In this document: piece by piece, positions 8,746 through 18,812 of the stretch
How the letters are laid out: each line of letters begins with the position of its first letter
Numbering within the stretch: the first letter of the stretch is position 1
Assembly: GCA_002704755.1 (NCBI GenBank)
Contig: PAHC01000011.1
Span: 90,033 to 154,032 of the forward strand
DNA: 64,000 nt
Reading direction: 5' to 3'
Source of the DNA: Rhodobiaceae bacterium
Lineage (GTDB): Bacteria > Pseudomonadota > Alphaproteobacteria > Rhizobiales > TMED25
Notes under the pieces: generated by a model
Told to the model about the DNA's origin: nothing
The model's database searches: none
Seen by the model: the letters and a program-made list of their open reading frames with translations, nothing else
Program-made: the position numbers and the translations under genes

Positions 8746-9936
8746 CTATTTATCACTGAGTGACTGACCCAAATAGAATGTACATGTGCCAACTATAGCT
8801 AGAAATACTAGCTGTATTGGCATATATATCAAACCAAAACCTGCTAAAAGTGCTGCAATGTATGAAGAAGCTCCTGCAATACTGTATTGAATACATCCTG
8901 ATAAACCTGAAGCAGCCCCAGCAAGCTTTGGTCTTATACTAACAACATTTGCTATAATATTTGGCATAACAATGCCATTTGAATATGTTACAATCATCAT
9001 TGTTCCAAAAATTATATATATATTTAGAATTCCATTGATTAGTAGGAACAACATAATTGTTGAACCCAAGATTGCTCCAAAAACTGCAAATGATATCATT
9101 CTTAGAGAACCAACCCTTTCTGATAATCTGGCAGTAGTAAAACTTCCGGACATAAAAGCAAAAGATATTAACATAAAAGTAAAACCATAATGTGTTGGAC
9201 TAAAATTGAGTTTTTGAATTACTAAATATGGTGCAACTCCCAAGAAAGTAAAAAACATAGAATTTGTACATGACATAGTAATTGTAAATAAAATAAACTT
9301 TGGTAATTTAATTAATTCACCAAAACTTCCTATCAATGAACTTATATTGCCCTTAATTCTATCTTCAGTCTTGGTTTCTTCTAAATTATAAAAAATATTT
9401 ATTAAAAGGAAGACTCCAACAATAAGCATAATATAGAATATACTCCTCCAACCAAATAGATCTTGTAATATGCCGCCCAGAGGCGGCGCAATCATTGGCG
9501 CTATAACCATTACAGTTGTAACATAACCCAGAGCAGATGCTGCTTTCTCTCTACTATATACGTCCCTAATTATTGCTCTTCCTAACACTACACCTGCTAC
9601 ACCACCAAATGCTTGTATAAATCTTCCAAAAATCAATAACTCACTTGATTGAGCAAAACTACAAATTAATGTCCCAACAAGAAATATTATAATACCAAAC
9701 ATAAGGATGGATCGTCTGCCATAAGCATCTGATATTGGTCCAATAAAAATTTGTCCAACCGCCATCGAGATTATGAATGATGATATAGCCATTTGCGCAC
9801 TAGAATATGAAATATCAAAATATAAAGATAATGCTGGAAGAGATGGAACAATCAAATTTAAGGTTAGTGGAGCAAGACCAGTTACCGCTGCCAATGACCA
9901 TATGGATGGTGGATTTTTTCTAATTTTTGTATCCAT
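8746..9936 (-). CDS. Bcr/CflA family multidrug efflux MFS transporter
   Basis: 396 residues with 12 predicted membrane helices. The major-facilitator loop motif is GPISDAYGRRSILMFG (about 62-77), preceded by SMAVGQIFIG as in Bcr/CflA proton-drug antiporters; the VLGRAIIRDVYSREKAA segment and the APPLGGILQDLFGWRSIF helix also match that family. Substrate cannot be read from sequence. The start lies 18 bases after gshA, so it may be co-transcribed with rsmE and gshA. It is convergent with the glycine-zipper gene. Confidence 0.88.
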   Translation of the reverse strand: MDTKIRKNPPSIWSLAAVTGLAPLTLNLIVPSLPALSLYFDISYSSAQMAISSFIISMAVGQIFIGPISDAYGRRSILMFGIIIFLVGTLICSFAQSSELLIFGRFIQAFGGVAGVVLGRAIIRDVYSREKAASALGYVTTVMVIAPMIAPPLGGILQDLFGWRSIFYIMLIVGVFLLINIFYNLEETKTEDRIKGNISSLIGSFGELIKLPKFILFTITMSCTNSMFFTFLGVAPYLVIQKLNFSPTHYGFTFMLISFAFMSGSFTTARLSERVGSLRMISFAVFGAILGSTIMLFLLINGILNIYIIFGTMMIVTYSNGIVMPNIIANVVSIRPKLAGAASGLSGCIQYSIAGASSYIAALLAGFGLIYMPIQLVFLAIVGTCTFYLGQSLSDK

Positions 9937-9954
9937 TATAATGTATGTTTAAGA

Positions 9955-11331
9955 TCAGATATTGGAGTGATTATATATGTTATTGATGTCATGCAACCAA
10001 ACTGTATTAAATCTCTTAATCAAATTATCTGAAGGTGTTTCTTTTTTATTCAAGATATCCTGGATTGGACGCAAATAAATTTCTTCTGTTTGTTTATTGT
10101 TATTATATATATTCCGATCATTCAATCCACTTAATGAAATGGATATAATTTCACTTATCAAATCTATAATATTGAATTTTTGAAATTTTGCATCAAAACC
10201 ACTTTTGTTCAGTTTACCTTCAAATTCAAGGATATCTGATAGGTTCCATTCTTTTACTAAATCATAAGAAGCATCCAATGATGAATTACTATACATCATC
10301 CCAGTCCAGATTGCAGCTAAACTGATGATAGAAGCATGATTGCCTGAATCAGCCCCTCTCATCTCAATAAATTTTTTCAATCTTACTTGTGGAAATAAAG
10401 TTGATAAATGAGTCTCCCAGTCTTCTAATGATGGATAATATTGAATACCTTCTTCATCACGAAAACCATTTTGAAGGTATTCCTTAAACAACATTTTCTT
10501 TGGAATGATATACTCCCCATTTCGATATATGAAATACATCGGAACATTTAGGGCATAATTAGCATATTTCTCAAAATTCAGATCCTTTTCAAATACAAAT
10601 GGAAGATAACCACACCTGTCATTATCTGTATCCTTCCAAACACTGATCCTGTTTGATAGCAAGTTTGTTAATTTTCCATACCTAAAAGGACTATTATAAA
10701 ATAACATAGAAACTAGAGGTTGTAATGACATTGCAACCCTAAATTTTTTATTGAAATCTTGTTCACTTCCATAATCTAAATTTACTTGTGTTGTAGCAGA
10801 GCAATGCATCATGTAAAGACCTAAAGAACCAACAGTTGGCATATATTTTCTCATAAAATGGTATCGTGTCTTTGGAACTTGTGTCATATCAGAAAAATCC
10901 CATTTAGGGGTGAAACCAAGTCCAAGAACATCAACCCCAATCGTGTCGCATGCGTTTTTTAATTGCTTGTGATAATTTGAAAACTCTTCTTCTGTTTGAT
11001 GTAAGTTATTACATAATGAGCCTGATAATTCAATCTGACCACCTGGCTCAAGGCTAATATTACAATTCTGATTTTTGTGGTTCAAACCAATCACATAATC
11101 TTTATCATATACTGGTTGCCATGAATATTCCCTCATAAGGAATTTAAAGATCTCCTCGATTCCATTTGGACCAAAATAATTTATTGGTTCAAAAGAATCT
11201 TTATAGAATAGAAATTTCTCATTTTCTGTGCCAATGCCCCAATTCTGAATTTCTTTTGATCCCGTATGAAAATATTCTATTAGATCTTTCTCATTGATCC
11301 ATTCATTATGATCGGTTGTTTTTTTGTCCAT
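9955..11331 (-). CDS. gshA: Glutamate-cysteine ligase
   Basis: First step of glutathione synthesis: ATP-dependent ligation of glutamate and cysteine. 458 residues, the size of the alphaproteobacterial/plant-type ligase. Recognisable blocks are GTENEKFLFY near the N-terminus, LEPGGQIELSG (about 107-117), LGLGFTPKWDFSDM, PKTRYHFMRKYMP and KKFIEMRGADSGN, which line the active site of this type. No gshB is in the window. It lies 40 bases downstream of rsmE on the same strand, with ubiA divergent, a neighbourhood known in other alphaproteobacteria. Confidence 0.93.
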   Translation of the reverse strand: MDKKTTDHNEWINEKDLIEYFHTGSKEIQNWGIGTENEKFLFYKDSFEPINYFGPNGIEEIFKFLMREYSWQPVYDKDYVIGLNHKNQNCNISLEPGGQIELSGSLCNNLHQTEEEFSNYHKQLKNACDTIGVDVLGLGFTPKWDFSDMTQVPKTRYHFMRKYMPTVGSLGLYMMHCSATTQVNLDYGSEQDFNKKFRVAMSLQPLVSMLFYNSPFRYGKLTNLLSNRISVWKDTDNDRCGYLPFVFEKDLNFEKYANYALNVPMYFIYRNGEYIIPKKMLFKEYLQNGFRDEEGIQYYPSLEDWETHLSTLFPQVRLKKFIEMRGADSGNHASIISLAAIWTGMMYSNSSLDASYDLVKEWNLSDILEFEGKLNKSGFDAKFQKFNIIDLISEIISISLSGLNDRNIYNNNKQTEEIYLRPIQDILNKKETPSDNLIKRFNTVWLHDINNIYNHSNI

Positions 11332-11370
11332 TTATTAAAAATTTCTCAGTTTTAATTTGGTAGATCTTTA

Positions 11371-12114
11371 TTAAATTACAGCTTTACTATTTGTAATTTG
11401 TAAAATCGTAGCAGCGACTATTGCGGCAGTGTCTGCACGCAAAATCCTAGAGCCTAGTGATACGGGTCTTACATTCCCTAATTTAATCATATTCATTCTT
11501 TCATTATCAGAAAACCCCCCCTCAGGTCCAATCAAAAAAGAGACAATCTTCTCTTTCACACCATTTAATACATCGTTTGGTGGAGCTGTATTTTTTTTTT
11601 CATCACAAAATAGGATTATTTCTTTGTTAAATTCTTCGATTATTAAATCTGATAGTAATTTTTGTTCTGTGATTTCTGGAACAATCATCAAGCCACTTTG
11701 TTCAGCAGCTTCTTTCGCACGCAAATAGAGCTTTTGGATATTTAAATTTTTTGTATTTGTGTAATCTGTAATTACTGGAGTAAACTTTGTAATACCAAGT
11801 TCAGTTAGTTTTTCAATAATATAATTATGGCGATTATTGTTAAGTGGAGTAAAGTAGCATCTCAGAGGCTCGTATGACGGTTGTTCCTTATGGTTTTGAA
11901 CAACTTCTAAATTTATAAGATCTCTATTAATTCTTTTAATTTTACAAATCCATTCACCATCTACACCATTAAAAACTAATATTTGATCCTCTATTTTTAT
12001 TCTCATAACATTTTTCAAATAGTGAAAATCTGCATTCTCTATATCCAGGATTAAAGACTCTTTGAGAGGTCTATCTAAAAATATACGTATTTTTTTAGGT
12101 GATTTCATAAGCAT
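11371..12114 (-). CDS. rsmE: 16S rRNA (uracil(1498)-N(3))-methyltransferase
   Basis: SPOUT-class methyltransferase for m3U1498 in 16S rRNA. 247 residues: N-terminal PUA-like domain (FLDRPL... HYLKNVMRIK...), then the knotted domain with FLIGPEGGFSDNE and the C-terminal LGSRILRADTAAI. Starts are possible at 12114 or 12108 (MKSPKK). It holds an in-frame run of ten A residues on the coding strand (11591-11600), a useful comparison for the lpxK frameshift at a shorter run. It is divergent from ubiA and upstream of gshA. Confidence 0.94.
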   Translation of the reverse strand: MLMKSPKKIRIFLDRPLKESLILDIENADFHYLKNVMRIKIEDQILVFNGVDGEWICKIKRINRDLINLEVVQNHKEQPSYEPLRCYFTPLNNNRHNYIIEKLTELGITKFTPVITDYTNTKNLNIQKLYLRAKEAAEQSGLMIVPEITEQKLLSDLIIEEFNKEIILFCDEKKNTAPPNDVLNGVKEKIVSFLIGPEGGFSDNERMNMIKLGNVRPVSLGSRILRADTAAIVAATILQITNSKAVI

Positions 12115-12167
12115 TTTTTACCAATATATTAATAATTTTGATATAACTATTTCATCTAATAATTATT

Positions 12168-13052
12168 TTGAAATCTGATCTTATTGTGCACATAATTCAA
12201 ACTAAAATCCAGAACTATATATTGATCACAAGACAAGACAAACCAACAGGATGGATGTTATTATTCATCCCATGTTTATTTGGAATATTATCAGCTTCAC
12301 TTCATAAAAACCTACCGATAGATTTAAAAATTATAATTCTCTTTCTTATTGGTTCTATTCTTATGAGGTCAGCTGGCTGTATTTTTAATGATATTATCGA
12401 TAGAGATATTGATGCAAAAGTTGAAAGAACAAAAAATCGTCCTCTTGCAAATAAGAGTATGAGCTTGTACGAAGCCATATTTCTTTTACTTACCTTGCTA
12501 ATTTTTAGTTTTTTAATACTTATTTCTATGAACAAATTGACAATAATTCTAGGTTTTGCATCTATTATACTTGTTGTTCTATATCCATTTATGAAAAGAA
12601 TAACATACTGGCCTCAATTATTTCTTGGTTTTACTTTTAATTGGGGAGCTATTATTGGGTGGACTGCGATCTCTAATAATATAAACTTTGAGACCCTCAC
12701 AATCTACGTATCATCAATTTTTTGGACCTTAGGATACGATACAGTTTATGGTTATCAAGACATAAAAGATGATAAAGTAATTGGTGTAAAATCAACATCC
12801 GTACTCTTTGAACCATACTCAAAAAATGTTATTTGGTTATTCTATTTTTTAAGCTTTAGCGTGATGTCCTACGCGCTATTCTCACTAAAAGTATCAAATA
12901 TTTCAGTCATTTTTTTTATTGCTACTGTAATTTTTAGTTTTTATCTCATCATAAAATTAAATTTAAGAGATGTTCATTCCTGTGGTGATTTCTTCTCAAA
13001 GAATAAATATATTGGCTTTCTAATTGCTATCTCAATTGCTTTATCAATATGA
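12168..13052 (+). CDS. ubiA: 4-hydroxybenzoate octaprenyltransferase
   Basis: Membrane prenyltransferase attaching the polyprenyl tail to 4-hydroxybenzoate in ubiquinone synthesis. 294 residues and about eight helices. The two aspartate motifs are NDIIDRDID (about 74-82) and YGYQDIKDDK (about 200), with the family's RQDKPTGWMLLFIPC N-terminus. The first in-frame ATG would remove that region, so the start must be TTG at 12168 or GTG at 12186. It leads a ubiA-waaA-lpxK run on the plus strand. Confidence 0.92.
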   Translation: MKSDLIVHIIQTKIQNYILITRQDKPTGWMLLFIPCLFGILSASLHKNLPIDLKIIILFLIGSILMRSAGCIFNDIIDRDIDAKVERTKNRPLANKSMSLYEAIFLLLTLLIFSFLILISMNKLTIILGFASIILVVLYPFMKRITYWPQLFLGFTFNWGAIIGWTAISNNINFETLTIYVSSIFWTLGYDTVYGYQDIKDDKVIGVKSTSVLFEPYSKNVIWLFYFLSFSVMSYALFSLKVSNISVIFFIATVIFSFYLIIKLNLRDVHSCGDFFSKNKYIGFLIAISIALSI

Positions 13053-13070
13053 TAACGATACAATCACCAT

Positions 13071-14378
13071 ATGCTTCTTAACACAAATTTTTTTATCAAA
13101 TCCTATAGGTCAATAACTACACTTATAAGTTTTTTTATTGATTTCTTTTTGCTTTATAGAAAATTTCTTAAAAAAGAAAACGAACAAACATTAAGACAAA
13201 AAACATCAAGAGAATTTGCAAAAAAACCAGCCAGTGAGCATAAATTTACATGGATACATGCAGTAAGTATAGGTGAAACGCGCTCTGCAATAACAGTCGC
13301 AGAAATAATTTTAAGGCAAGATCCAAATCAATATATTTTATTAACCACAAGTACACTCTCATCTTCAGAAATCATTAATAAAATCGATAACAAAAAAATA
13401 ATCCATCAATACCTGCCTCTTGATGTACAAAAATACGTTAATAAATTTATTAATTACTGGTCCCCTTCGGTTTGTATCTTCATGGAAGGAGAAATTTGGC
13501 CAAACTATTTCCTAGAAATTGAAAAACGGGGAATTCCTCTATTTATCCTCAATGCACGGTTAACAAAAAAAAGTTATAATCGCTGGAATAAATTTCCAAA
13601 ATTTACAAAAAAAATATTAAATATTCCAAGACTCATATCGTGCCAAGACAATGAGACATATGATAGATATAGGTCACTTGAAGTAACCCGTCTAACAAAA
13701 TCAGAGAATATAAAATATGCCAACAAACCTCTTCATGTTGACGACAGTGAATTTGATTCCTTAAATCAGTTATTTAATAAGCGTTTAGTATATATAATCG
13801 TGTCAGCCCATGATAAAGAAGGAGAAATTTTTCTATCCGTTCATAAGCAACTGCATTCGTTAAACCCAAATACCGTTTGTGTATATGTACCAAGGCATCC
13901 CTCCGGTTTAAAAGAAATAATAGAGTTACTTGATAATGATAAAATTAGTTGGACTAAATTACCATCACAAGAAACTAACAAAAATAAATATGTGAATGAT
14001 ATAAATTTTTATATTGTTGATAAATTTGGAGTCCTCGGCACATATTTAAAACTATCAAAATTAGCGATAATTGGTGGTTCATTCATAGATATTGGTGGAC
14101 ATAATCCAATTGAGGCCATCCAACTTAATTGCCCTGTTTTTCATGGACGTTATATAAGAAATTTTCATGAAGTATATAGAGAATTAGGGGAGTTAAATTG
14201 TTGCAGTCAAGCTGATAGTAAAGCAGATCTCATCAAAAAAATTAAATCTTATTTGTCAAGCACAGACCAAATGGAATTAGCAAGAAAAAATATAAAAAAC
14301 ATAATCGATGCAAAGAGATTATCTGTTGAAAATGAAATTAATAATATTTTGTCTCTTAAAGATGGAGATTATTTATGA
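13071..14378 (+). CDS. waaA: 3-deoxy-D-manno-octulosonic acid (Kdo) transferase
   Basis: Inner-membrane-anchored GT30 enzyme that adds Kdo from CMP-Kdo to lipid IVA. 435 residues: N-terminal membrane anchor (about 8-28), then HAVSIGETRSA containing the conserved glutamate, FMEGEIWPNYF, and the donor-binding GTYLKLSKLAIIGGSF with GGHNPIEA. Its presence shows the cell makes Kdo-containing lipid A. Its stop overlaps the lpxK start as ATGA, so the two are translationally coupled. Confidence 0.94.
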   Translation: MLLNTNFFIKSYRSITTLISFFIDFFLLYRKFLKKENEQTLRQKTSREFAKKPASEHKFTWIHAVSIGETRSAITVAEIILRQDPNQYILLTTSTLSSSEIINKIDNKKIIHQYLPLDVQKYVNKFINYWSPSVCIFMEGEIWPNYFLEIEKRGIPLFILNARLTKKSYNRWNKFPKFTKKILNIPRLISCQDNETYDRYRSLEVTRLTKSENIKYANKPLHVDDSEFDSLNQLFNKRLVYIIVSAHDKEGEIFLSVHKQLHSLNPNTVCVYVPRHPSGLKEIIELLDNDKISWTKLPSQETNKNKYVNDINFYIVDKFGVLGTYLKLSKLAIIGGSFIDIGGHNPIEAIQLNCPVFHGRYIRNFHEVYRELGELNCCSQADSKADLIKKIKSYLSSTDQMELARKNIKNIIDAKRLSVENEINNILSLKDGDYL

Positions 14379-15354
14379 AGAGACCTCTAATGTGGAATAA
14401 AAAAACAAAATTTCACAATGTTTTAATATCTTTTGGTTACATATATTCTTATCTTTCACGATTGAATTATAAGCTAAAAAAAAATATAATTCAACCATAC
14501 CAATCATTTCAATAGGCAGCCCCTTAATAGGTGGCGGTGGCAAGACTCCGACTGAGATTGCAATAATTAATCTTCTAATATCTCAAGGAAAGAGTGTCTG
14601 TTCATTATTGAAAGGATATAGTGGGTCAATAAAAGAGCCAACATTGGTTACAAAAAAACACAGAAGTAATGACGTTGGTGATGAGTCGATTTTATTATCA
14701 AATATATCAGATACTTTTGTTTCAAATAACAGAACTAAGGGTCTTAAATATATAAATGATAATTTTAAATATGATTTTATTGTTATGGATGATGGCTACA
14801 GGGATGTTTCGGTTGAAAATAAGATAAATATTTTAGTCATTGATGGTAATATCTCCAATATAAATCATTATCAATTTCCAGCTGGGGACTACATAGGTAA
14901 ACTAGAGACTTCAATAAACTTAGCGGACTTTATTTTAATAGTAGATCCAGATAAATTATCCAATCAAATTAAAAAAAGCATTTCAAGTTCAAGTAAAATT
15001 ATCATTCAAGCGAGCACTCACTTCAAGAATAAGTGCAGCGAAATATGTGATAGAGTTGCATTTACAGGAATTGGTTTGCCAAATAAATTTTATCGATCAC
15101 TTATAGAAAGAAATCATAATTTATTAGATAAAATTGCATTCAAAAATCATCATAGATTTACAAAAGAAGAGATTGAGCAGCTTATCAATATTGGAAAGAG
15201 CCATAAAAAATATACTCTAATCACAACAGAAAAAGATTTTGTAAGGATCGACGATCAAAATGACCCTAACCATAAACTAAGAAAGATGATTGATGTACAG
15301 ATTATTGAAATAAAATTTGATAATGTAAATTCAATTTTGGATATCATTAAATAA
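14375..15354 (+). CDS. lpxK: Tetraacyldisaccharide 4'-kinase, reading frame broken at an A9 run
   Basis: LpxK phosphorylates the 4' position of lipid A disaccharide at the inner membrane. Frame one opens with the ATG overlapping the waaA stop (MKRPLMWNKKTKFHNV, typical LpxK N-terminus) and stops at 14513-14515. The rest continues in another frame: IPIISIGSPLIGGGGKTP (P-loop), NDVGDESILLS, MDDGYRDVSV, TTEKDFVR, to the stop at 15354. The frames overlap only at 14473-14512, which holds nine A residues (14476-14484). One extra A restores a normal protein of about 326 residues. A start at 14608 would lack the P-loop. Sequencing error, real mutation or slippage are all possible. Confidence 0.85.
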
Positions 15355-15373
15355 TTAATAATATTTTTGATAA

Positions 15374-15589
15374 TTAGATATTTTTTCTATGCTGTATGAG
15401 AGCTAAATGAGCACTGTCATAGGCTTCTTGTCTCTCAACTGACCAATATTTTAAATCATTTAAACTAATCTTATTACCCGAAACAGCGCATAAAACGTAT
15501 TGACCATCCTTAATTATTTCAAACTCACCGTCTAAGTATTTTATTTTAGCTTGTTTTTCTGTACTACCTATATCACTGAATTTAATCAT
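15374..15589 (-). CDS. DUF2093 domain-containing protein
   Basis: 71-residue protein matching the small alphaproteobacterial DUF2093 family: AKIKYLDGEFEIIKDGQYVLCAVSG in the first half and LKYWSVERQEAYDSA near the end, all characteristic. No function is established. It starts eight bases after the xseA stop, so it is probably co-transcribed with it, and converges on lpxK; the lpxK-DUF2093 adjacency is seen in other alphaproteobacteria. Confidence 0.85.
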   Translation of the reverse strand: MIKFSDIGSTEKQAKIKYLDGEFEIIKDGQYVLCAVSGNKISLNDLKYWSVERQEAYDSAHLALIQHRKNI

Positions 15590-15597
15590 CTAATTCC

Positions 15598-16953
15598 CTA
15601 TTTCTTTGAATGTGTTACATCTAAGTCGCCGTCAGAAAATATAATTCTCATAGATTGATGTTCATCTGCGCCTTTGGCTGATGTAATTATTTTATCATCT
15701 GAAGACTTAATCACTGTATATCCTCTATTTAATATATTTTTGTAATCCATTGACTCTAATAATCTTAACATTGATTGTACTGCATTTTTTTTCTCAGTGA
15801 TCATATTTTTTGAATAGAAATCCAGGGTAGTACTTCCACTAATTCTATGGTTATCTTTTGTGCTGATTATATTATCAGCTCTTAAAAGAAGTAAGTTTCC
15901 ACTATAATTTAATTTAGAGTTTTTTTTATCAATATTATCCTCCAATGATTTTTTTGATAATCTTCCAAATATTCCCTTAAAAGTAAGTAACCTCTCTTGA
16001 AAAGAGCTTGTTCCAATCATTGAAAATGATTTTTTCAAATATTTTAATTTTAGCCATGATTTTTTAATTTCATCATGCATGAAAAGATTTAGTCTATTTT
16101 GATATGAATTTATATTGGAATAAATTTCATCTATTTTCGGAAAAATTTTATTTGCTGCTGCTGTAGGCGTTGCCGCCCTAAAATCTGCAACAAGGTCCGT
16201 GAGGCTTTCATCTGTCTCATGCCCAATTGCACTAACTATTGGTATGCCTGAGTTAAATACAGACCTCACTAATATTTCATCATTAAATCCCCATAAATCC
16301 TCATACGAACCTCCTCCCCTCGCCACTAAAATTATATCAGGCTTTCTGATTTTATTACTATTTAGATCATTTAGACGTTCAATTACTTCACTAATTTCGA
16401 TTGGACACTTTTCACCTTGCACGGGTACATCAACAATAAAAATATCAGATGGATAACCATTATCATTAAATACTTTCAATATGTCTCTGATTACAGAACC
16501 AGTTAATGATGTAACGATAGCCACACTTTTTGGATATTTTGGTAAAATTTGTTTATGAACTTCATCAAATATACCTTCTGCTAATAATTGTTTCTTTAAT
16601 TTTTCAAACTTTGCTTTTAATAACCCTTCACCAGCAAGTTCAATATTTTCTATATGTATTTGATAAGTTGAAATTCCTTTTGAATAAGTTGTAATTTTAC
16701 CTGAGGCTATAACCTCAAGACCTTCCTCTGGTTTCACATCCAAATTTCTATATCTATCAGGCCAAATTATTGCATTTATTAGATCTTTTTCTTCTTTCAA
16801 TGACAGATATACTATACCATTCTTACTTATTTTAAGCCCTGATATCTCACCTTTAATCCTAACATAACCAAACCCCTCTTCTAGTGATTTTTTTATTTCG
16901 TTTGAAATCTCACTTACAGAGAATTCTGGGATATTTTCATTAACAAAAAACAT
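15598..16953 (-). CDS. xseA: Exodeoxyribonuclease VII large subunit
   Basis: Large subunit of the ssDNA exonuclease that trims to oligonucleotides. 451 residues: N-terminal OB fold (FGYVRIKGEISGLK...YLSLKEEKD), then the catalytic region with SLTGSVIRDIL, ILVARGGGSYEDLWGFNDE and PIVSAIGHETDESLTDLVAD-type segment, followed by a helical coiled-coil C-terminal half. The small subunit xseB is not in the window. It is divergent from purD across a 90-base gap. Confidence 0.95.
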   Translation of the reverse strand: MFFVNENIPEFSVSEISNEIKKSLEEGFGYVRIKGEISGLKISKNGIVYLSLKEEKDLINAIIWPDRYRNLDVKPEEGLEVIASGKITTYSKGISTYQIHIENIELAGEGLLKAKFEKLKKQLLAEGIFDEVHKQILPKYPKSVAIVTSLTGSVIRDILKVFNDNGYPSDIFIVDVPVQGEKCPIEISEVIERLNDLNSNKIRKPDIILVARGGGSYEDLWGFNDEILVRSVFNSGIPIVSAIGHETDESLTDLVADFRAATPTAAANKIFPKIDEIYSNINSYQNRLNLFMHDEIKKSWLKLKYLKKSFSMIGTSSFQERLLTFKGIFGRLSKKSLEDNIDKKNSKLNYSGNLLLLRADNIISTKDNHRISGSTTLDFYSKNMITEKKNAVQSMLRLLESMDYKNILNRGYTVIKSSDDKIITSAKGADEHQSMRIIFSDGDLDVTHSKK

Positions 16954-17043
16954 TCATAAACAGAGAATTTAAATTAACATTATCAACTTATAGGTTATTA
17001 TTATTTTGCATAGAAATCAAAATTTAAACTAAAATTCTAATAA

Positions 17044-18306
17044 ATGAAAATACTTATAATAGGAAGTGGTGGACGAGAACATGCTATTTCAATGGCATTA
17101 TCTAAAAACTCAAATAATAACAAGATATATGCCATACCTGGCAACCCTGGTATGCTTGAATATTGTGAATGCATAAATATTAATCAACTTCAGTTCAATG
17201 AAATTATCTCATTTATTAAAAAAAATTCTATTGATCTTGTAATCATAGGGCCGGAAGTTCCAATTTGTGAAGGATTGACTGACATCATAGAGGATATTGG
17301 AGTGAAAGTTTTTGCCCCAAATATGCTAGCATCTAAGTTAGAGTCATCAAAAAGGTTTACCAAAGAACTATCATTGGATAATAATATTCCGACCAGTGAC
17401 GCAAAATGGTTTATAGATTTTTTTTCAGCAGAAAGGTATCTAAAAAGCCTAAAGCCCCCTTATGTAATAAAAGCAGATGGTTTGGCTGCTGGAAAAGGTG
17501 TTTCTATCTCTGAAAATTATGATGATGCAATTATTGCACTTGAAGATATATTCAATGGGAGGTTTGGAGAAAATCAATCTGTTTTGATTGAAGAATTTCT
17601 AGTTGGAGAAGAGATAAGCTACTTTGCTGTAACAGATGGAGTAAATATATGCCCATTAATTGGTGCACAAGATCACAAAAGACTCCTAGATGGTGATCTA
17701 GGTCCGAATACTGGTGGTATGGGTGCTTATTGCCCCCCACCTCTTCTATCTAAAAACCTTGAAAATAAAATAATTAGTCATATTCTTGAACCTACTTTGT
17801 ATGGTTTAAAAAATCGAGGGATAAACTACAAAGGCGTTCTATTCGCTGGATTAATGGTAAAAGATAATGAACCAAAACTAATTGAATATAATATCAGATT
17901 TGGGGATCCAGAAACCCAGGCATTATTAATGTTATTAAAATCAGATTTTACTGAATTAGTTATGAGTGTTGTAAATGAAGATTTAAAATCCTATAAACTT
18001 GAATGGTATGATCAAAAGGCGCTTACTGTAGTCTTAGCGAATGATGGTTATCCAAATCAATATAATCAGAATGAAGAAATTACTGGAATTGATGAAGCTG
18101 AAATGAACCCAAAAATTAAAGTATTCCATGCTGGGACTAAAATTAGGGATGAGAAGCTTATTGCAAGTGGTGGCAGAGTGTTAAATGTCACTTCTATTGA
18201 TGAGTCAATCGAGAATGCAAGAGAAAATGCCTATCAAGCAATCAAAAAAATAAACTATAGAGGTAAAATTTATAGAGAAGATATTGCATGGAGAGCCTTG
18301 GTGTAA
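17044..18306 (+). CDS. purD: Phosphoribosylamine-glycine ligase (GAR synthetase)
   Basis: Second step of de novo purine synthesis, an ATP-grasp ligase joining phosphoribosylamine and glycine. 420 residues, standard length. It shows the N-terminal nucleotide-like motif IIGSGGREHAI, IIGPEVPICEGL, the ATP-grasp core VIKADGLAAGKGV, GPNTGGMGAYCP and the metal-binding EYNIRFGDPETQ. It ends four bases before the convergent tadA gene. Confidence 0.97.
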   Translation: MKILIIGSGGREHAISMALSKNSNNNKIYAIPGNPGMLEYCECININQLQFNEIISFIKKNSIDLVIIGPEVPICEGLTDIIEDIGVKVFAPNMLASKLESSKRFTKELSLDNNIPTSDAKWFIDFFSAERYLKSLKPPYVIKADGLAAGKGVSISENYDDAIIALEDIFNGRFGENQSVLIEEFLVGEEISYFAVTDGVNICPLIGAQDHKRLLDGDLGPNTGGMGAYCPPPLLSKNLENKIISHILEPTLYGLKNRGINYKGVLFAGLMVKDNEPKLIEYNIRFGDPETQALLMLLKSDFTELVMSVVNEDLKSYKLEWYDQKALTVVLANDGYPNQYNQNEEITGIDEAEMNPKIKVFHAGTKIRDEKLIASGGRVLNVTSIDESIENARENAYQAIKKINYRGKIYREDIAWRALV

Positions 18307-18310
18307 AAAA

Positions 18311-18757
18311 TTATCTTTTTGTTCCAAAATAAGATTTTATTAGTTTACTGCATTCAATTTCTAAAATACCCCCATAGATTTCTGGAGCGTGATTACATTC
18401 ATTTGATGAATAATATTTCATTATGTCAGATACTCCCACATCAATTCTTTTGGATGCATATGCTCCAAAATATATTCTTCGGATCCGTGCATTGGATATC
18501 GCACCCGCGCACATCAGACAAGGTTCCATTGTTACAAATAAATCACAATCCACCAATCTACTAGTTTTTAATTTTTTAGAGGCTAATCTGATCGCAACTA
18601 TCTCAGCATGTGAGGTTGGATCGTGAGATGATTGTATTAAATTATATGCTTTTGATATTATTTCTCCGCTTCTATGCACTAAAACAGCACCGATGGGAAC
18701 CTCATTATTGTCTTGAGCCTTTAAAGCCTCTTCAATTACAATTTCCATAAAATTCAT
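18311..18757 (-). CDS. tadA: tRNA adenosine(34) deaminase
   Basis: Zinc deaminase converting A34 to inosine in tRNA-Arg(ACG). 148 residues from the chosen ATG at 18757 (MNFMEIVIEEAL), which has AAGGA five bases upstream; a longer form from 18784 lacks such a site. Catalytic motifs are HAEIVAIR (His and proton-shuttle Glu) and PCLMCAGAI (two zinc cysteines). The following NARIRRIYFGA fits tRNA-specific deaminases. It converges on purD and is divergent from the rluB-like gene. Confidence 0.92.
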   Translation of the reverse strand: MNFMEIVIEEALKAQDNNEVPIGAVLVHRSGEIISKAYNLIQSSHDPTSHAEIVAIRLASKKLKTSRLVDCDLFVTMEPCLMCAGAISNARIRRIYFGAYASKRIDVGVSDIMKYYSSNECNHAPEIYGGILEIECSKLIKSYFGTKR

Positions 18758-18812
18758 TGTTTTCCTTAAAAACAATTCATACAAATTTTCTTTTTTTTAA
18801 TATAATCAAATT

